A stretch of 64,000 nt of DNA, from assembly GCA_004554245.1 (NCBI GenBank), contig SFND01000007.1:1-64000 (forward strand). The letters are read 5' to 3'. This DNA comes from Oribacterium sp. GTDB lineage: Bacteria; Bacillota_A; Clostridia; Lachnospirales; Lachnospiraceae. Every line of letters begins with the position of its first letter. Positions within the stretch are counted from its first letter, which is position 1. The translations under genes and the position numbers were made by a program. The notes beneath the pieces are model-generated. The model was given only the letters and a program-made list of their open reading frames with translations. It was not told where the DNA came from and did no database searches. Of the stretch, positions 7,786 to 16,045 are shown piece after piece.

Positions 7786-7810
7786 GTTTATGGGGTCAGA
7801 CCCCATAAAC
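7785..7810. repeat. GGGGTC-family palindrome, solo copy
   Basis: A near-perfect palindrome is centred on GGGGTCAGACCCC (7792-7804) with GTTTAT/ATAAAC arms. It sits exactly where transposase homology stops and 17 bases from the stop of the pbuX remnant. Confidence 0.85.
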
Positions 7811-7826
7811 TGCCGGTGGATATAGA

Positions 7827-8504
7827 TTACTCCTGTACCGCTTCCATGTTGGCCGGGAGGATCAGGTTCAGAATGATCGCCACGACGAAGACGACCGCGA
7901 CGCAGTTCTGCGCGAAGACGGTCTGGATGATATCCGGGAAGATCGCGAAGAGGTCCTGGCACTGGGTGAAGCCGAGTCCGATACTGAGCGACAGGGCCGC
8001 GATGACGGTGTTCCGCTGTGAGAAGCCGCACTTACTGATCATCTGAAGGCCGCTGACGACGATGGTGCCGAACATCATGATGGTGCAGCCACCGAGTACA
8101 GCATCCGGAAGGGTCGCGAGAAGCGCACCGAACATCGGGAAGATCCCGGCGAGAATCATGATCACAGCGCCGGTCGCGATGGTGAAACGGTTGACGACCT
8201 TCGTCATCGCGACGAGTCCGACGTTCTGGCTGAACGAGGTGATCGGCAGGCAGCCGAAGAGCGAGGACAGCGAGCTGATGAAGCCGTCGCAGCAGATGGA
8301 GCCGGAGGTTTCCTTTTCCGTCGCATCACAACCAAGGCCAGACGCTGCCAGCGCTGAAGTATCACCGATGGTCTCTGTCGCGGACACCAGGAAGATCAGG
8401 ATGGTCGAAAAGATCGCATCCGCACGGAACTCCATATGGAACGGCATCAGCTGCGGGATCGCGATGATCGAGGTGCCCGCAAGAGAAGAGAAGTCGACCA
8501 TGCT
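7827..8504 (-). pseudogene. pbuX: Xanthine permease remnant (C-terminal half)
   Basis: About 225 residues match the C-terminal half of NCS2 xanthine permeases: SATETIGDTSALAASGLG, the signature GCLPITSFSQNVGLV, then AVLGGCTIMMFG and RNTVIAALSLSIGLGFTQ, ending LPANMEAVQE. The first half of the roughly 450-residue protein is missing. At 8497-8508 the sequence passes directly into the 3' part of an xpt gene in another frame, so a deletion has joined the two genes. Members import xanthine with protons. Here there is no start and no promoter, so it should be non-functional. Confidence 0.85.
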
Positions 8505-8505
8505 C

Positions 8506-8928
8506 TGCGTCCATGCTCTCGACGATGGCGAGCGACTCGAGCTGATATCCGAGGTTACGGATGATCCGTCCGCCCTGCTGGAAGCCCTTCTCAACCGCGA
8601 TGCCGATGCCCTCGACCGTGCCGCCGGCCTGTGCGACGATGGACAGGAGGCCCTGCAGCGCACATCCGTTTGCGAGGAAATCGTCGATGATCAGGACATG
8701 ATCCTCTGGGCTCAGGAACTTCTTCGATACGATCACCTGGTTCTTACGCTTATGGGTGAAGGACTCCACCTCTGCGGCATAGACATCGCCATCGATATTG
8801 AGGCTCTGGGACTTCTTCGCGAACACCACCGGTACATGAAAGTGGTTCGCTACGATGCAGGCAATGCCGATGCCGGAAGCTTCGATGGTGAGAATCTTAT
8901 TGATCGGCTTCCCTTCGAAACGGCGTTT
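8506..8928 (-). pseudogene. xpt: Xanthine phosphoribosyltransferase remnant (5' end and extreme 3' end lost)
   Basis: About 141 residues match Xpt, which salvages xanthine to XMP: KRRFEGKPINKILTIEASGI, VPVVFAKKSQSLNIDGDVY, the PRPP-binding loop VLIIDDFLANGCALQGL, and SLAIVESMDA. Roughly 45 N-terminal residues are absent and the reading runs back into the riboswitch region instead of a start. The 3' end is fused out of frame to the pbuX remnant. Homology begins at an inverted repeat TTCGAAAC/GTTTCGAA (about 8915-8932), a possible rearrangement point. Confidence 0.85.
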
Positions 8929-8945
8929 CGAAAGTTGACAGACTG

Positions 8946-8954
8946 TGCTATACT
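8946..8954 (+). promoter_or_regulatory. Extended -10 promoter of the purine riboswitch transcript
   Basis: TGCTATACT is an extended -10 that would start transcription near G8961, right at the 5' edge of the aptamer. TTTCGA (8926-8931) lies 17 bases upstream as a weak -35; a perfect TTGACA at 8935 is too close (8 bases). Confidence 0.5.
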
Positions 8955-8960
8955 TATAAA

Positions 8961-9039
8961 GGTATAGTCTGCAAAACGGGCAGACGTTTCTACCAGGCGC
9001 CAAACAGCTTGACTACCATCACGATAGTCAGCTTTTTTT
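8961..9039 (+). promoter_or_regulatory. Guanine-class purine riboswitch with terminator
   Basis: The aptamer core is clear: J1/2 TATAGTC, a short P2 CTGC/GCAG with loop AAAACGG, J2/3 GTTTCTACC (8986-8994), P3 AGGC/GCTT with loop GCCAAACA, and J3/1 GACTA with C at the ligand-pairing position, which selects guanine-type ligands. The GG of L2 and CC of L3 needed for the loop-loop contact are both kept. A terminator follows at once: TTGACTA pairs with TAGTCA, then seven T. Its 5' arm overlaps the 3' strand of P1, so ligand binding would compete with termination. The next plus-strand gene is the FAD-dependent protein at 9219. Confidence 0.75.
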
Positions 9040-9218
9040 ATGCCATTTCACACGCATGCAGAGCGTCTCGAGGGGGCTTCACGCCTCCGTAAAGAAGTGA
9101 TGAATCCGAACGAAACCGCTCGCAAACAGCAGCGATACGTCTCGCGTCCGTAACGAAGCGCAGGCGGTAGTCTGAAAACCGGCATATATGAATGATTTTT
9201 ATTTTTGGAGGTAATCCT

Positions 9219-10586
9219 ATGAGTATGTATGATGTCTTAATTATCGGTGCGGGCCCGGGTGGTATTTTCACTGCCTACGAGCTGATCGAGCGCCGTCCTG
9301 ATCTGAAGATCGCGATTTTCGAGCACGGTCACGAGCTCAGCCGTCGTAAGTGCCCGATCGATGGTGAAAAGATCAAATCCTGTATTCACTGTAACTGCTG
9401 CTCGATCATGAGCGGTTTCGGTGGTGCCGGTGCTTTCTCGGATGGAAAGTACAACATCACGAACGATTTCGGCGGCACGCTCTACGAGTATATCGGAAAG
9501 AAAACTGCCATCGAGCTGATGGAGTATGTCGACAAGATCAACCTCAAGTTCGGCGGCGAGGGTACGAAGCTCTACTCGACAGCCGGCACGAAGTTTAAGA
9601 AGACCTGCATGCAGCATGGTCTCCATCTCCTCGATGCCTCCGTACGTCATCTCGGCACCGACATCAACTATGTCGTGCTCGAGCATCTCTACGATCACCT
9701 GAAGGATAAGGTCGATTTCTACTTCGACTGCTGCATCGACACCGTCGAGAAGACCGAAGAGGGCTATAAGATCTACAGTGGTGAGCGCTCCTTCGAAGGA
9801 AAGAAGTGCGTGATTTCAGCTGGTCGAAGCGGCAGTAAGTGGATGGAGAAGGTCTGTGCGGACCTCGAGATCCCGACGAACTCGAACCGTGTGGACCTCG
9901 GCGTACGTGTCGAGCTGCCGGCCGAGATCTTCTCAGACCTCACCGACGAGCTCTACGAGAGTAAGATCGTCTACCGTACCGAGAAGTACGAGGATAACGT
10001 CCGTACCTTCTGTATGAATCCGAAGGGTGCCGTGGTCAATGAAAACACCAACGGGATCGTCACCGTAAACGGCCACAGCTATGAGGATCCCGCGAAGCAA
10101 ACGAAGAATACGAACTTCGCCCTTCTCGTGGCGAAGCACTTCTCCGAGCCATTCAAGGATTCGAACGAATATGGTGAGAGTATCGCGCGTCTCAGCAACA
10201 TGCTCGGCGGCGGTGTGATCGTGCAGCGCTTCGGCGATCTTATCCGTGGTAAGCGCAGTACCGAGCAGCGTATCCGGGAATCCTTCACGGTTCCGACGCT
10301 GAATGCTGCTGCCGGTGACCTGAGCCTCGTGCTTCCGAAGCGCATCCTCGACGGCATCATCGAGATGATCTACGCCCTCGATAAGGTCGCACCAGGTACT
10401 GCAAATGACGACACCCTGCTTTATGGTGTCGAGGTCAAGTTCTACAACATGGAGGTCGAGGTCGACGAGAACCTCATGACCCGTCACGACGGACTCTACG
10501 TCATCGGGGACGGCAGTGGTATCACCCACTCCCTGTCGCACGCCTCCGCCAGTGGCGTATATGTCGCACGTCAGCTGACGAAATAA
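9219..10586 (+). CDS. FAD-dependent oxidoreductase of the COG2509 type
   Basis: The protein has 455 residues. An N-terminal Rossmann dinucleotide motif GAGPGGIFTAYELIERRPDL ends in an acidic strand (AIFEHG). A Cys-rich segment follows (KCPIDGEKIKSCIHCNCC, about 45-65), then GFGGAGAFSDGKYN. The C-terminal FAD motif is GLYVIGDGSGITHSLSHASA. The family is widespread in Clostridia, cytoplasmic and uncharacterised; the Cys cluster suggests a metal or Fe-S site. ATG follows GGAGG by 7 bases. The only upstream regulatory signal is the purine riboswitch about 180 bases before, so purine-responsive expression is a reasonable inference. It is monocistronic. Confidence 0.85.
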   Translation: MSMYDVLIIGAGPGGIFTAYELIERRPDLKIAIFEHGHELSRRKCPIDGEKIKSCIHCNCCSIMSGFGGAGAFSDGKYNITNDFGGTLYEYIGKKTAIELMEYVDKINLKFGGEGTKLYSTAGTKFKKTCMQHGLHLLDASVRHLGTDINYVVLEHLYDHLKDKVDFYFDCCIDTVEKTEEGYKIYSGERSFEGKKCVISAGRSGSKWMEKVCADLEIPTNSNRVDLGVRVELPAEIFSDLTDELYESKIVYRTEKYEDNVRTFCMNPKGAVVNENTNGIVTVNGHSYEDPAKQTKNTNFALLVAKHFSEPFKDSNEYGESIARLSNMLGGGVIVQRFGDLIRGKRSTEQRIRESFTVPTLNAAAGDLSLVLPKRILDGIIEMIYALDKVAPGTANDDTLLYGVEVKFYNMEVEVDENLMTRHDGLYVIGDGSGITHSLSHASASGVYVARQLTK

Positions 10587-10597
10587 AGAGAGCACCG

Positions 10598-10639
10598 GAC
10601 CGGCAACTGTAGTTCTTTGCTGCAGTTGCCGGTCTTTTT
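10598..10639 (+). terminator. Strong rho-independent terminator
   Basis: GACCGGCAACTG (10598-10609) pairs perfectly with CAGTTGCCGGTC (10623-10634), followed by five T. It ends the FAD-dependent gene. Confidence 0.9.
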
Positions 10640-10660
10640 ACGCAACCATCTCGAATATAA

Positions 10661-10690
10661 CAGTTCAGGCAGGGGTCCTTGCCTGAACTG
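10661..10690. repeat. GTTCAGGCAGG-type hairpin
   Basis: CAGTTCAGGCA (10661-10671) pairs with TGCCTGAACTG (10680-10690). The same GTTCAGGCAGG word recurs intergenically at about 15883 (inverted), 38518 and, in variant form, at 44391, 47306 and 51066. Confidence 0.6.
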
Positions 10691-10803
10691 CTGTGTTTAA
10701 GCTATAGAAGACAAAAGTAAATTTCATGCAAAGCCTTGTTTATAACTTCTCTTTATGTTAATGTTTGACTTTAGTGCTTTAAATTAAAGGGAGACATGTG
10801 ATT

Positions 10804-12174
10804 ATGAATCAGCATAAAAAGAGAAGCTCGTTCTCCGGCAAGATCGGTTTCGTTCTGTCGGCAGCAGGCGCTTCGGTAGGACTTGGTAATATCTGGCGAT
10901 TCCCATACCTAGCGGCGAAGTATGGTGGAGGTATCTTCCTGATCGTCTACATTTTTCTCGCGATGACCTTCGGTTATACGATGATCATCGCTGAGACCGC
11001 ACTCGGTCGTATGACGAAGAAGAGCCCGGTCGGTGCGTATGACAGCTTCGGAAAGTCGAAGTGGCTTTCCCTCGGTGGCTGGATCAATGCGATCATTCCG
11101 ATCCTCATCGTGCCATATTACTCTGTCATCGGCGGCTGGGTCATCAAGTACCTCGCCGAGTACCTCGGCGGGCAGACACAGCTCGTCGCGCAGGACGGTT
11201 ATTTCGGCGAGTTTATTTCCAACGGGCTTTCACCGGAAATCTGCTTCATCGTCTTTTCCGTCATCGTCATCGCCATCATCTATGCCGGTGTACAGAACGG
11301 AATCGAACGTGTTTCGAAGTTTATGATGCCGATTCTCGTCGTGCTGTCCGTGATCATCGCCGTCTATTCCGTGACGAGACCAGGTGCCTTCGAGGGCGTG
11401 AAGTACTTCCTCGTACCAAATGTGAAGAACTTCTCCTGGATGACCGTCGTAACCGCGATGGGCCAGATGTTCTACTCCCTGTCGATCGCCATGGGTATCC
11501 TTGTCACCTTCGGCTCCTACATGCGGAAGGAAACCGAAATCGAAGCGGCGACCGAGCAGGTTGAGATCTTCGATACCGCGATCGCCATCATGGCGGGTCT
11601 CATGATCATCCCGGCGGTCTTTGCCTTCAGCGGCGGAGATGCCGCGACCCTTCAGGCGGGTCCGTCTCTCATGTTCATCACGATCCCGAAGGTCTTCGCA
11701 AGTATGGGCTTCGGAACCCTGACCGGTGTGATGTTCTTCGTGCTGGTGCTCTTCGCAGCCCTCACCAGCTCCATCGCGCTGACCGAGAGTGCGGTTTCGA
11801 CCTTCGAGGATGAGTTCAAGTGGAGCCGTAAGAAGTCGACGACCATCATCGGCCTCATCATCGTATCCCTCGGCACCCTGTCCGCCCTCGGCTACGGTCC
11901 ACTCGCAGAGGTCACCATCATCGGCATGCAGTTCCTGGATTTCTTCGATTTCCTCACGAACACCGTCATGATGCCGATCGCCGCGATCGCCACCTGCCTG
12001 CTCGTCTCAAGAGTGATCGGTGTAGAGAAGATCGAAGCGGAGGTCACCGCAGACGGTGCACCGTTCAAGCGGAAGAAGATCTTCGCTTTCATGATCCGCT
12101 TCCTCTGCCCGGTCTTCGCCGCCATCATCCTGATCAGCTCGATCGCAAACGCCTTCGGCTGGATCTCGATGTAA
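10804..12174 (+). CDS. Sodium-dependent transporter of the NSS (SNF) family
   Basis: The protein has 456 residues and about 11-12 membrane helices. It has the family signature SAAGASVGLGNIWRFPYLAA in TM1 (unwound Na+/substrate site), ETALGR after TM2, and YSLSIAMGILVTFGSYMRKE in TM6. Bacterial NSS members import amino acids or related solutes with Na+; the substrate is not readable. ATG 10804 sits about 8 bases after GGGAG; the GTG at 10798 is too close to it. It is a single gene with terminators on both sides. Confidence 0.9.
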   Translation: MNQHKKRSSFSGKIGFVLSAAGASVGLGNIWRFPYLAAKYGGGIFLIVYIFLAMTFGYTMIIAETALGRMTKKSPVGAYDSFGKSKWLSLGGWINAIIPILIVPYYSVIGGWVIKYLAEYLGGQTQLVAQDGYFGEFISNGLSPEICFIVFSVIVIAIIYAGVQNGIERVSKFMMPILVVLSVIIAVYSVTRPGAFEGVKYFLVPNVKNFSWMTVVTAMGQMFYSLSIAMGILVTFGSYMRKETEIEAATEQVEIFDTAIAIMAGLMIIPAVFAFSGGDAATLQAGPSLMFITIPKVFASMGFGTLTGVMFFVLVLFAALTSSIALTESAVSTFEDEFKWSRKKSTTIIGLIIVSLGTLSALGYGPLAEVTIIGMQFLDFFDFLTNTVMMPIAAIATCLLVSRVIGVEKIEAEVTADGAPFKRKKIFAFMIRFLCPVFAAIILISSIANAFGWISM

Positions 12175-12194
12175 GATTTTACCTCGTAACGATT

Positions 12195-12226
12195 AAAAAG
12201 CTGACGCTTCTGCGCCAGCTTTTTTT
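12195..12226 (+). terminator. Rho-independent terminator
   Basis: AAAAAGCTGACGC / GCGCCAGCTTTTTTT forms a GC stem with a T tail after the NSS transporter gene. Confidence 0.85.
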
Positions 12227-12304
12227 GTTCACGGATCCGATTCCGGCCACCTGTCTGAACTCTAATAAACCTCCATCTGATTTGGTATAAAATTCACAAA
12301 TTTC

Positions 12305-12333
12305 TTGTATTAGGCTTTAATTTTTAGTAGAAT
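12305..12333 (+). promoter_or_regulatory. Promoter of the EF-G-like gene
   Basis: TTGTAT (12305-12310) and TAGAAT (12328-12333) are spaced by 17 bases, upstream of the gene at 12376. Confidence 0.55.
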
Positions 12334-12375
12334 ACTAACTAATGAATACTTCGTATGCACAGGAGGGAAAGACTT

Positions 12376-14466
12376 ATGAAGGTATATGACACCGGAAACA
12401 TACGTAACGTTGTTCTTTTGGGACATGGCGGCGCAGGTAAGACGACCGTAGCAGAGGCTCTGGCCTATGTCACCGGCACCACCACCCGGATGGGAAGCGT
12501 CCCTGAGGGCAACACAGTTTCGGATTACGACAAGGAAGAAATCAAGAGAAAGTTTTCGATTTCCGCAACCACCGTTCCGATCGAGTATAAGGGTGAGCAC
12601 GGAGATCTCAAGATTAATATACTGGACACTCCGGGTTATTTTGATTTCGTGGGCGAGGTGGAGGAAGCGGTTTCTGTAGCGGATGCTGCCATTATCGTGG
12701 TGAACTGTAAGGCTGGCATCGAGCCGGGCACACTGAGAGCATGGGACATCTGTGAGAAGTTCCGCATCCCACGTCTTTTCTTCGTGACGAACATGGATGA
12801 CGATCACGCATCCTTCCGTCAGCTGGTACTGAATCTGGAGAAGCAGTTCGGACGTTCCGTCGCACCGTTCCAGATCCCGATCCGCGAAAATGAGAAGTTT
12901 GTCGGCCTCGTAAATGTCGTAAAGATGGAGGGCCGTAAGTTCACGAAGCCGAACGAGTATGAGCCTTGTGAGATCCCAGAGTACGTTAAGAAGAACCTCG
13001 GTATCGCAAGAAATGCTCTTCTGGAGGCCGTTGCAGAGACCTCCGACGAGTTCATGGAGAAGTATTTCGGTGGTGAGGAGTTCACCGTCGAGGAGATCCA
13101 GACCGCACTTCGTCAGAACGTGAAGACCTGCAGCATGGTTCCGGTGCTCATGGGCTCCGGCGTAAACGTACAGGGCTTCAATGTCCTTCTTCAGGTCATC
13201 GACAAGTACTTCCCGGCACCGGACGAGTTCGAAACCGTCGGCGTCGATGTATCGAACGGCGAGCGTTTCACCGCGAAGTATAATTCCGATGTAACCCTGA
13301 CTGCGAAGGTATGGAAGACTATCGTGGATCCGTTCCTCGGAAAGTACTCCTTCATGAAGGTCTGCACGGGTACCCTGAAGCCGAACACTGAGGTCTATAA
13401 CGTAAATAAGGAAACCACCGAGAAGATCGGTAAGATCTACGTTCTCCGCGGTAAGGAATCCATCGAGGTTCCGGAGCTTAGGTCCGGTGATATCGGTGCC
13501 GTTGCGAAGCTCAGCGTCACGGCGACCGGTGATACGATGGCGGTTCGTAATGCGCCGATCATGTACCACGGCCCGCAGTTCTCGACACCATATACCTTTA
13601 AGGCATACGCTGCCGAGAATAAGACCGAGGAAGATAAGCTCGCGACCGCTCTCGCCCGCATGATGGAAGAGGATAAGACCCTCAAGACCGTTTCTGATCC
13701 GGAGAACCGTCAGTCCCTCATCTATGGTATCGGCGATCAGCAGCTCGATGTCGTCGCTTCCGAGATCAAGGAGCGCTACAACGTAACCCTCGTCCTGTCG
13801 AAGCCTCGTTTCGCATATCGTGAGACCATCAAGAAGAGCGCGAAGGTACAGGGCAGATATAAGAAGCAGTCCGGCGGACACGGCCAGTTCGGTGATGTCA
13901 TCATGCAGTTCGAGCCGTCCGGTGATCTCGATCATCCATACGTATTCGAGGAGCAGGTATTCGGCGGATCCGTTCCGAAGAACTACTTCCCGGCGGTTGA
14001 GAAGGGCGTACAGGAGGGCTGTGAGAAGGGTCCTCTGGCCGGATATCCGGTAGTCGGTGTGAAGGCGATCCTCCTCGATGGTTCCTACCATCCGGTTGAT
14101 TCCTCCGATATGGCGTTCAAGACGGCCTCGAACATGGCGTTTAAGGATGCCTTCATGAAGTGTCAGCCGATCCTTCTCGAGCCGATCGCGTCCATCAAGG
14201 TCACGGTTCCGGATGCCAATACCGGCGATATCATGGGTGATATGACGAAGCGCCGCGGCAGAGTCCTCGGTATGGAGTCGATCGGCCATGGCAAGCAGGT
14301 CATCCAGGCGGAGGTTCCGATGTCCAATCTGTACGGCTACGGCACCGACCTTCGTTCCATGACCGGCGGTACCGGCGATTATGAGTACAGCTTCGCTCGC
14401 TATGAGCAGGCACCGGGCGACGTTCAGAACCAGATCGTAGAAGAGAACGCAGCACAGGGAAACTAA
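12376..14466 (+). CDS. Non-canonical elongation factor G-like GTPase
   Basis: The protein has 696 residues with full EF-G domain order: G domain (1-270), domain II, III, IV (GRYKKQSGGHGQFGDVIMQF) and V (TKRRGRVLGME). It departs from housekeeping EF-G at key points. The P-loop is GHGGAGKTT rather than GHIDAGKTT. G3 is DTPGYFDF, with Tyr 88 where the catalytic His of DTPGH should be. G4 reads TNMD instead of NKMD. These changes are known from secondary EF-G (EF-G2-like) paralogues, so the main fusA is expected elsewhere, with rpsL/rpsG. ATG follows AGGAGG. It is monocistronic with its own promoter and terminator. Confidence 0.85.
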   Translation: MKVYDTGNIRNVVLLGHGGAGKTTVAEALAYVTGTTTRMGSVPEGNTVSDYDKEEIKRKFSISATTVPIEYKGEHGDLKINILDTPGYFDFVGEVEEAVSVADAAIIVVNCKAGIEPGTLRAWDICEKFRIPRLFFVTNMDDDHASFRQLVLNLEKQFGRSVAPFQIPIRENEKFVGLVNVVKMEGRKFTKPNEYEPCEIPEYVKKNLGIARNALLEAVAETSDEFMEKYFGGEEFTVEEIQTALRQNVKTCSMVPVLMGSGVNVQGFNVLLQVIDKYFPAPDEFETVGVDVSNGERFTAKYNSDVTLTAKVWKTIVDPFLGKYSFMKVCTGTLKPNTEVYNVNKETTEKIGKIYVLRGKESIEVPELRSGDIGAVAKLSVTATGDTMAVRNAPIMYHGPQFSTPYTFKAYAAENKTEEDKLATALARMMEEDKTLKTVSDPENRQSLIYGIGDQQLDVVASEIKERYNVTLVLSKPRFAYRETIKKSAKVQGRYKKQSGGHGQFGDVIMQFEPSGDLDHPYVFEEQVFGGSVPKNYFPAVEKGVQEGCEKGPLAGYPVVGVKAILLDGSYHPVDSSDMAFKTASNMAFKDAFMKCQPILLEPIASIKVTVPDANTGDIMGDMTKRRGRVLGMESIGHGKQVIQAEVPMSNLYGYGTDLRSMTGGTGDYEYSFARYEQAPGDVQNQIVEENAAQGN

Positions 14467-14494
14467 GCCACTGTCATACGTAGTAAACCATATT

Positions 14495-14529
14495 CGGGCA
14501 ATGTCTACATCAGGCATTGCCCGTTTTTT
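14495..14529 (+). terminator. Rho-independent terminator
   Basis: CGGGCAATG (14495-14503) pairs with CATTGCCCG (14515-14523), followed by six T. Confidence 0.9.
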
Positions 14530-14713
14530 GCCGAATAAACAGGGCACAGCGGGCGGTGATAGACGCTCCTGCAGAAACATTGGCCAAACAACTGCCTGTT
14601 TTTTCACGTAAATTTCTGCATTCGAATTGCATTAAAGGCGTCGAAATTTTATACTTTAAGAGCAAAAGTGTCGATTTACTGAATGAAATAAAGAGATTGA
14701 GCAGGACAAAACT

Positions 14714-15844
14714 ATGGTTTTTGAAGAGATTTTTATGGTGAATGGCACCGCTATCATCATGATGGCGTTTCTGTTGTATTGCCGCCATCGAAACAGAGAG
14801 AGCATACATGGGGATGATCGAATCTATGACTGGATGACGCTCATCACGCTGCTGGGGGCCGTGAATGACACCCTCACGTTCCTCGTGGATGGGCAGAGCT
14901 TCGTCGGCGCGCGCTTCCTGAACTATCTCACGAACAGCCTTGCGTATATGGGCACGGTCGTTATCGGTTTCCTCTGGTGTCTCTATGTCGACCTGCATAT
15001 CTATAAGAACCATGCGCGGTATCGGCGGAACCTCCGCTACGTCGCGCTCCCGCTCCTGTTCGAGTTCGGCTGTCTCCTGTATAACCTGTGCGGGAACGGC
15101 TTCATGTTTACGATTTCAGCGGACAATATGTACAGCCGCGGCTTCTACTCGATCATCGGTTTTACCTCGGTTTATCTGTATCTGCTCTACAGCATTTACC
15201 TCGTATATCACTCGAGGGAAGTGGGCATAAACCTCGATTTCTTCCCGATTTTCTACTTCATAGGACCTTGCGTGCTCGGTATCGTCATTCAGTTCCTGTG
15301 CTATGGCATCACGAGCTCCTGGATTTCGGTCGCCATTTCGCTTACCTTCGTGCAGATGCAGGTGTACTCCGAGAATATCTCGACGGACTCGCTGTCGGGA
15401 CTCTATAACCGACGTTACCTCGACCGTGTGCTCGCAAATAAGGAAAGACTATCGCGTTTATCCGTCTTCGGGATCATGATGGATGTCAATGACTTCAAGC
15501 AGATCAACGACCACTACGGTCACAGCATGGGGGACCAGGCGATCCGCGTGATGGGCAATATCCTCTCGAAGGCTCTTCCGGACGGGGGAATTCCGATCCG
15601 CTATGCCGGTGATGAGTTCGTGGCGCTCATGATCTGTGAGGACCCGAACGAGGTCTTCGCGACCATGAAGGAAATCAACCGTCGCCTCGATGTCTTCAAC
15701 CGCTCCGGTGCGGAGCCGTTTAAGATCAGCGTCTCGATGGGTTATGCGAAGCTCGACCCGAGTGACACCGAAACCTTCCTCCGCGAGATGGACGAGCGGA
15801 TGTATGAGGAGAAGCGACGCTATCATCAGCTGATACATGCGTGA
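14714..15844 (+). CDS. Membrane-bound diguanylate cyclase (GGDEF domain)
   Basis: The protein has 376 residues. About six to seven membrane helices form the N-terminal sensor part (1-205), followed by a GGDEF domain opening DSLSGLYNRRYLDR. The active site is AGDEF (298-302), a variant found in active enzymes. Upstream Asp/Asn residues for Mg and GTP are present in DVNDFKQINDHYGHSMGDQA. The RxxD inhibitory site five residues before the motif is absent (GGIPIRY), so feedback inhibition by c-di-GMP is not expected. It makes c-di-GMP from two GTP. ATG follows GCAGGA. No other c-di-GMP gene is in the window. Confidence 0.9.
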   Translation: MVFEEIFMVNGTAIIMMAFLLYCRHRNRESIHGDDRIYDWMTLITLLGAVNDTLTFLVDGQSFVGARFLNYLTNSLAYMGTVVIGFLWCLYVDLHIYKNHARYRRNLRYVALPLLFEFGCLLYNLCGNGFMFTISADNMYSRGFYSIIGFTSVYLYLLYSIYLVYHSREVGINLDFFPIFYFIGPCVLGIVIQFLCYGITSSWISVAISLTFVQMQVYSENISTDSLSGLYNRRYLDRVLANKERLSRLSVFGIMMDVNDFKQINDHYGHSMGDQAIRVMGNILSKALPDGGIPIRYAGDEFVALMICEDPNEVFATMKEINRRLDVFNRSGAEPFKISVSMGYAKLDPSDTETFLREMDERMYEEKRRYHQLIHA

Positions 15845-15903
15845 TTACGTGATTTCATGCTTTCAGAGCCCCGGAGGGCCTGCCTGAACCTTAAATGCAA
15901 TTC

Positions 15904-15932
15904 TTGCAAAATGACTGTGTTCATATTAGAAT
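15904..15932 (+). promoter_or_regulatory. Promoter of plsX
   Basis: TTGCAA (15904-15909) and TAGAAT (15927-15932) are spaced by 17 bases. A CCCCGGAGGGCCTGCCTGAAC word at 15869-15889 just upstream belongs to the GTTCAGGCAGG repeat group. I see no FapR-type operator. Confidence 0.55.
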
Positions 15933-16045
15933 AAAATGATATTTTGATGTTAAATTCGAGATGTTTGCATCCAGAGTCTGAGCGATAGCGATGAATAGCA
16001 GCACGAAATTCCGGATACGGCAGTTCTCGAACAAAAAGGAGTATT

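Noticed and set aside
7603..8031. Minus-strand open frame over the transposase end and pbuX remnant
   Set aside because: It runs out of frame through two unrelated pseudogenes and the palindrome; its composition is a shadow of the pbuX frame.
12310..14607. A 765-codon open frame on the minus strand opposite the EF-G-like gene
   Set aside because: It mirrors the codon bias of the plus-strand gene, has no ribosome binding site or recognisable domain, and the plus strand encodes a clear GTPase. Similar long shadows lie opposite obgE, mrdA, smc and the choline-binding gene.
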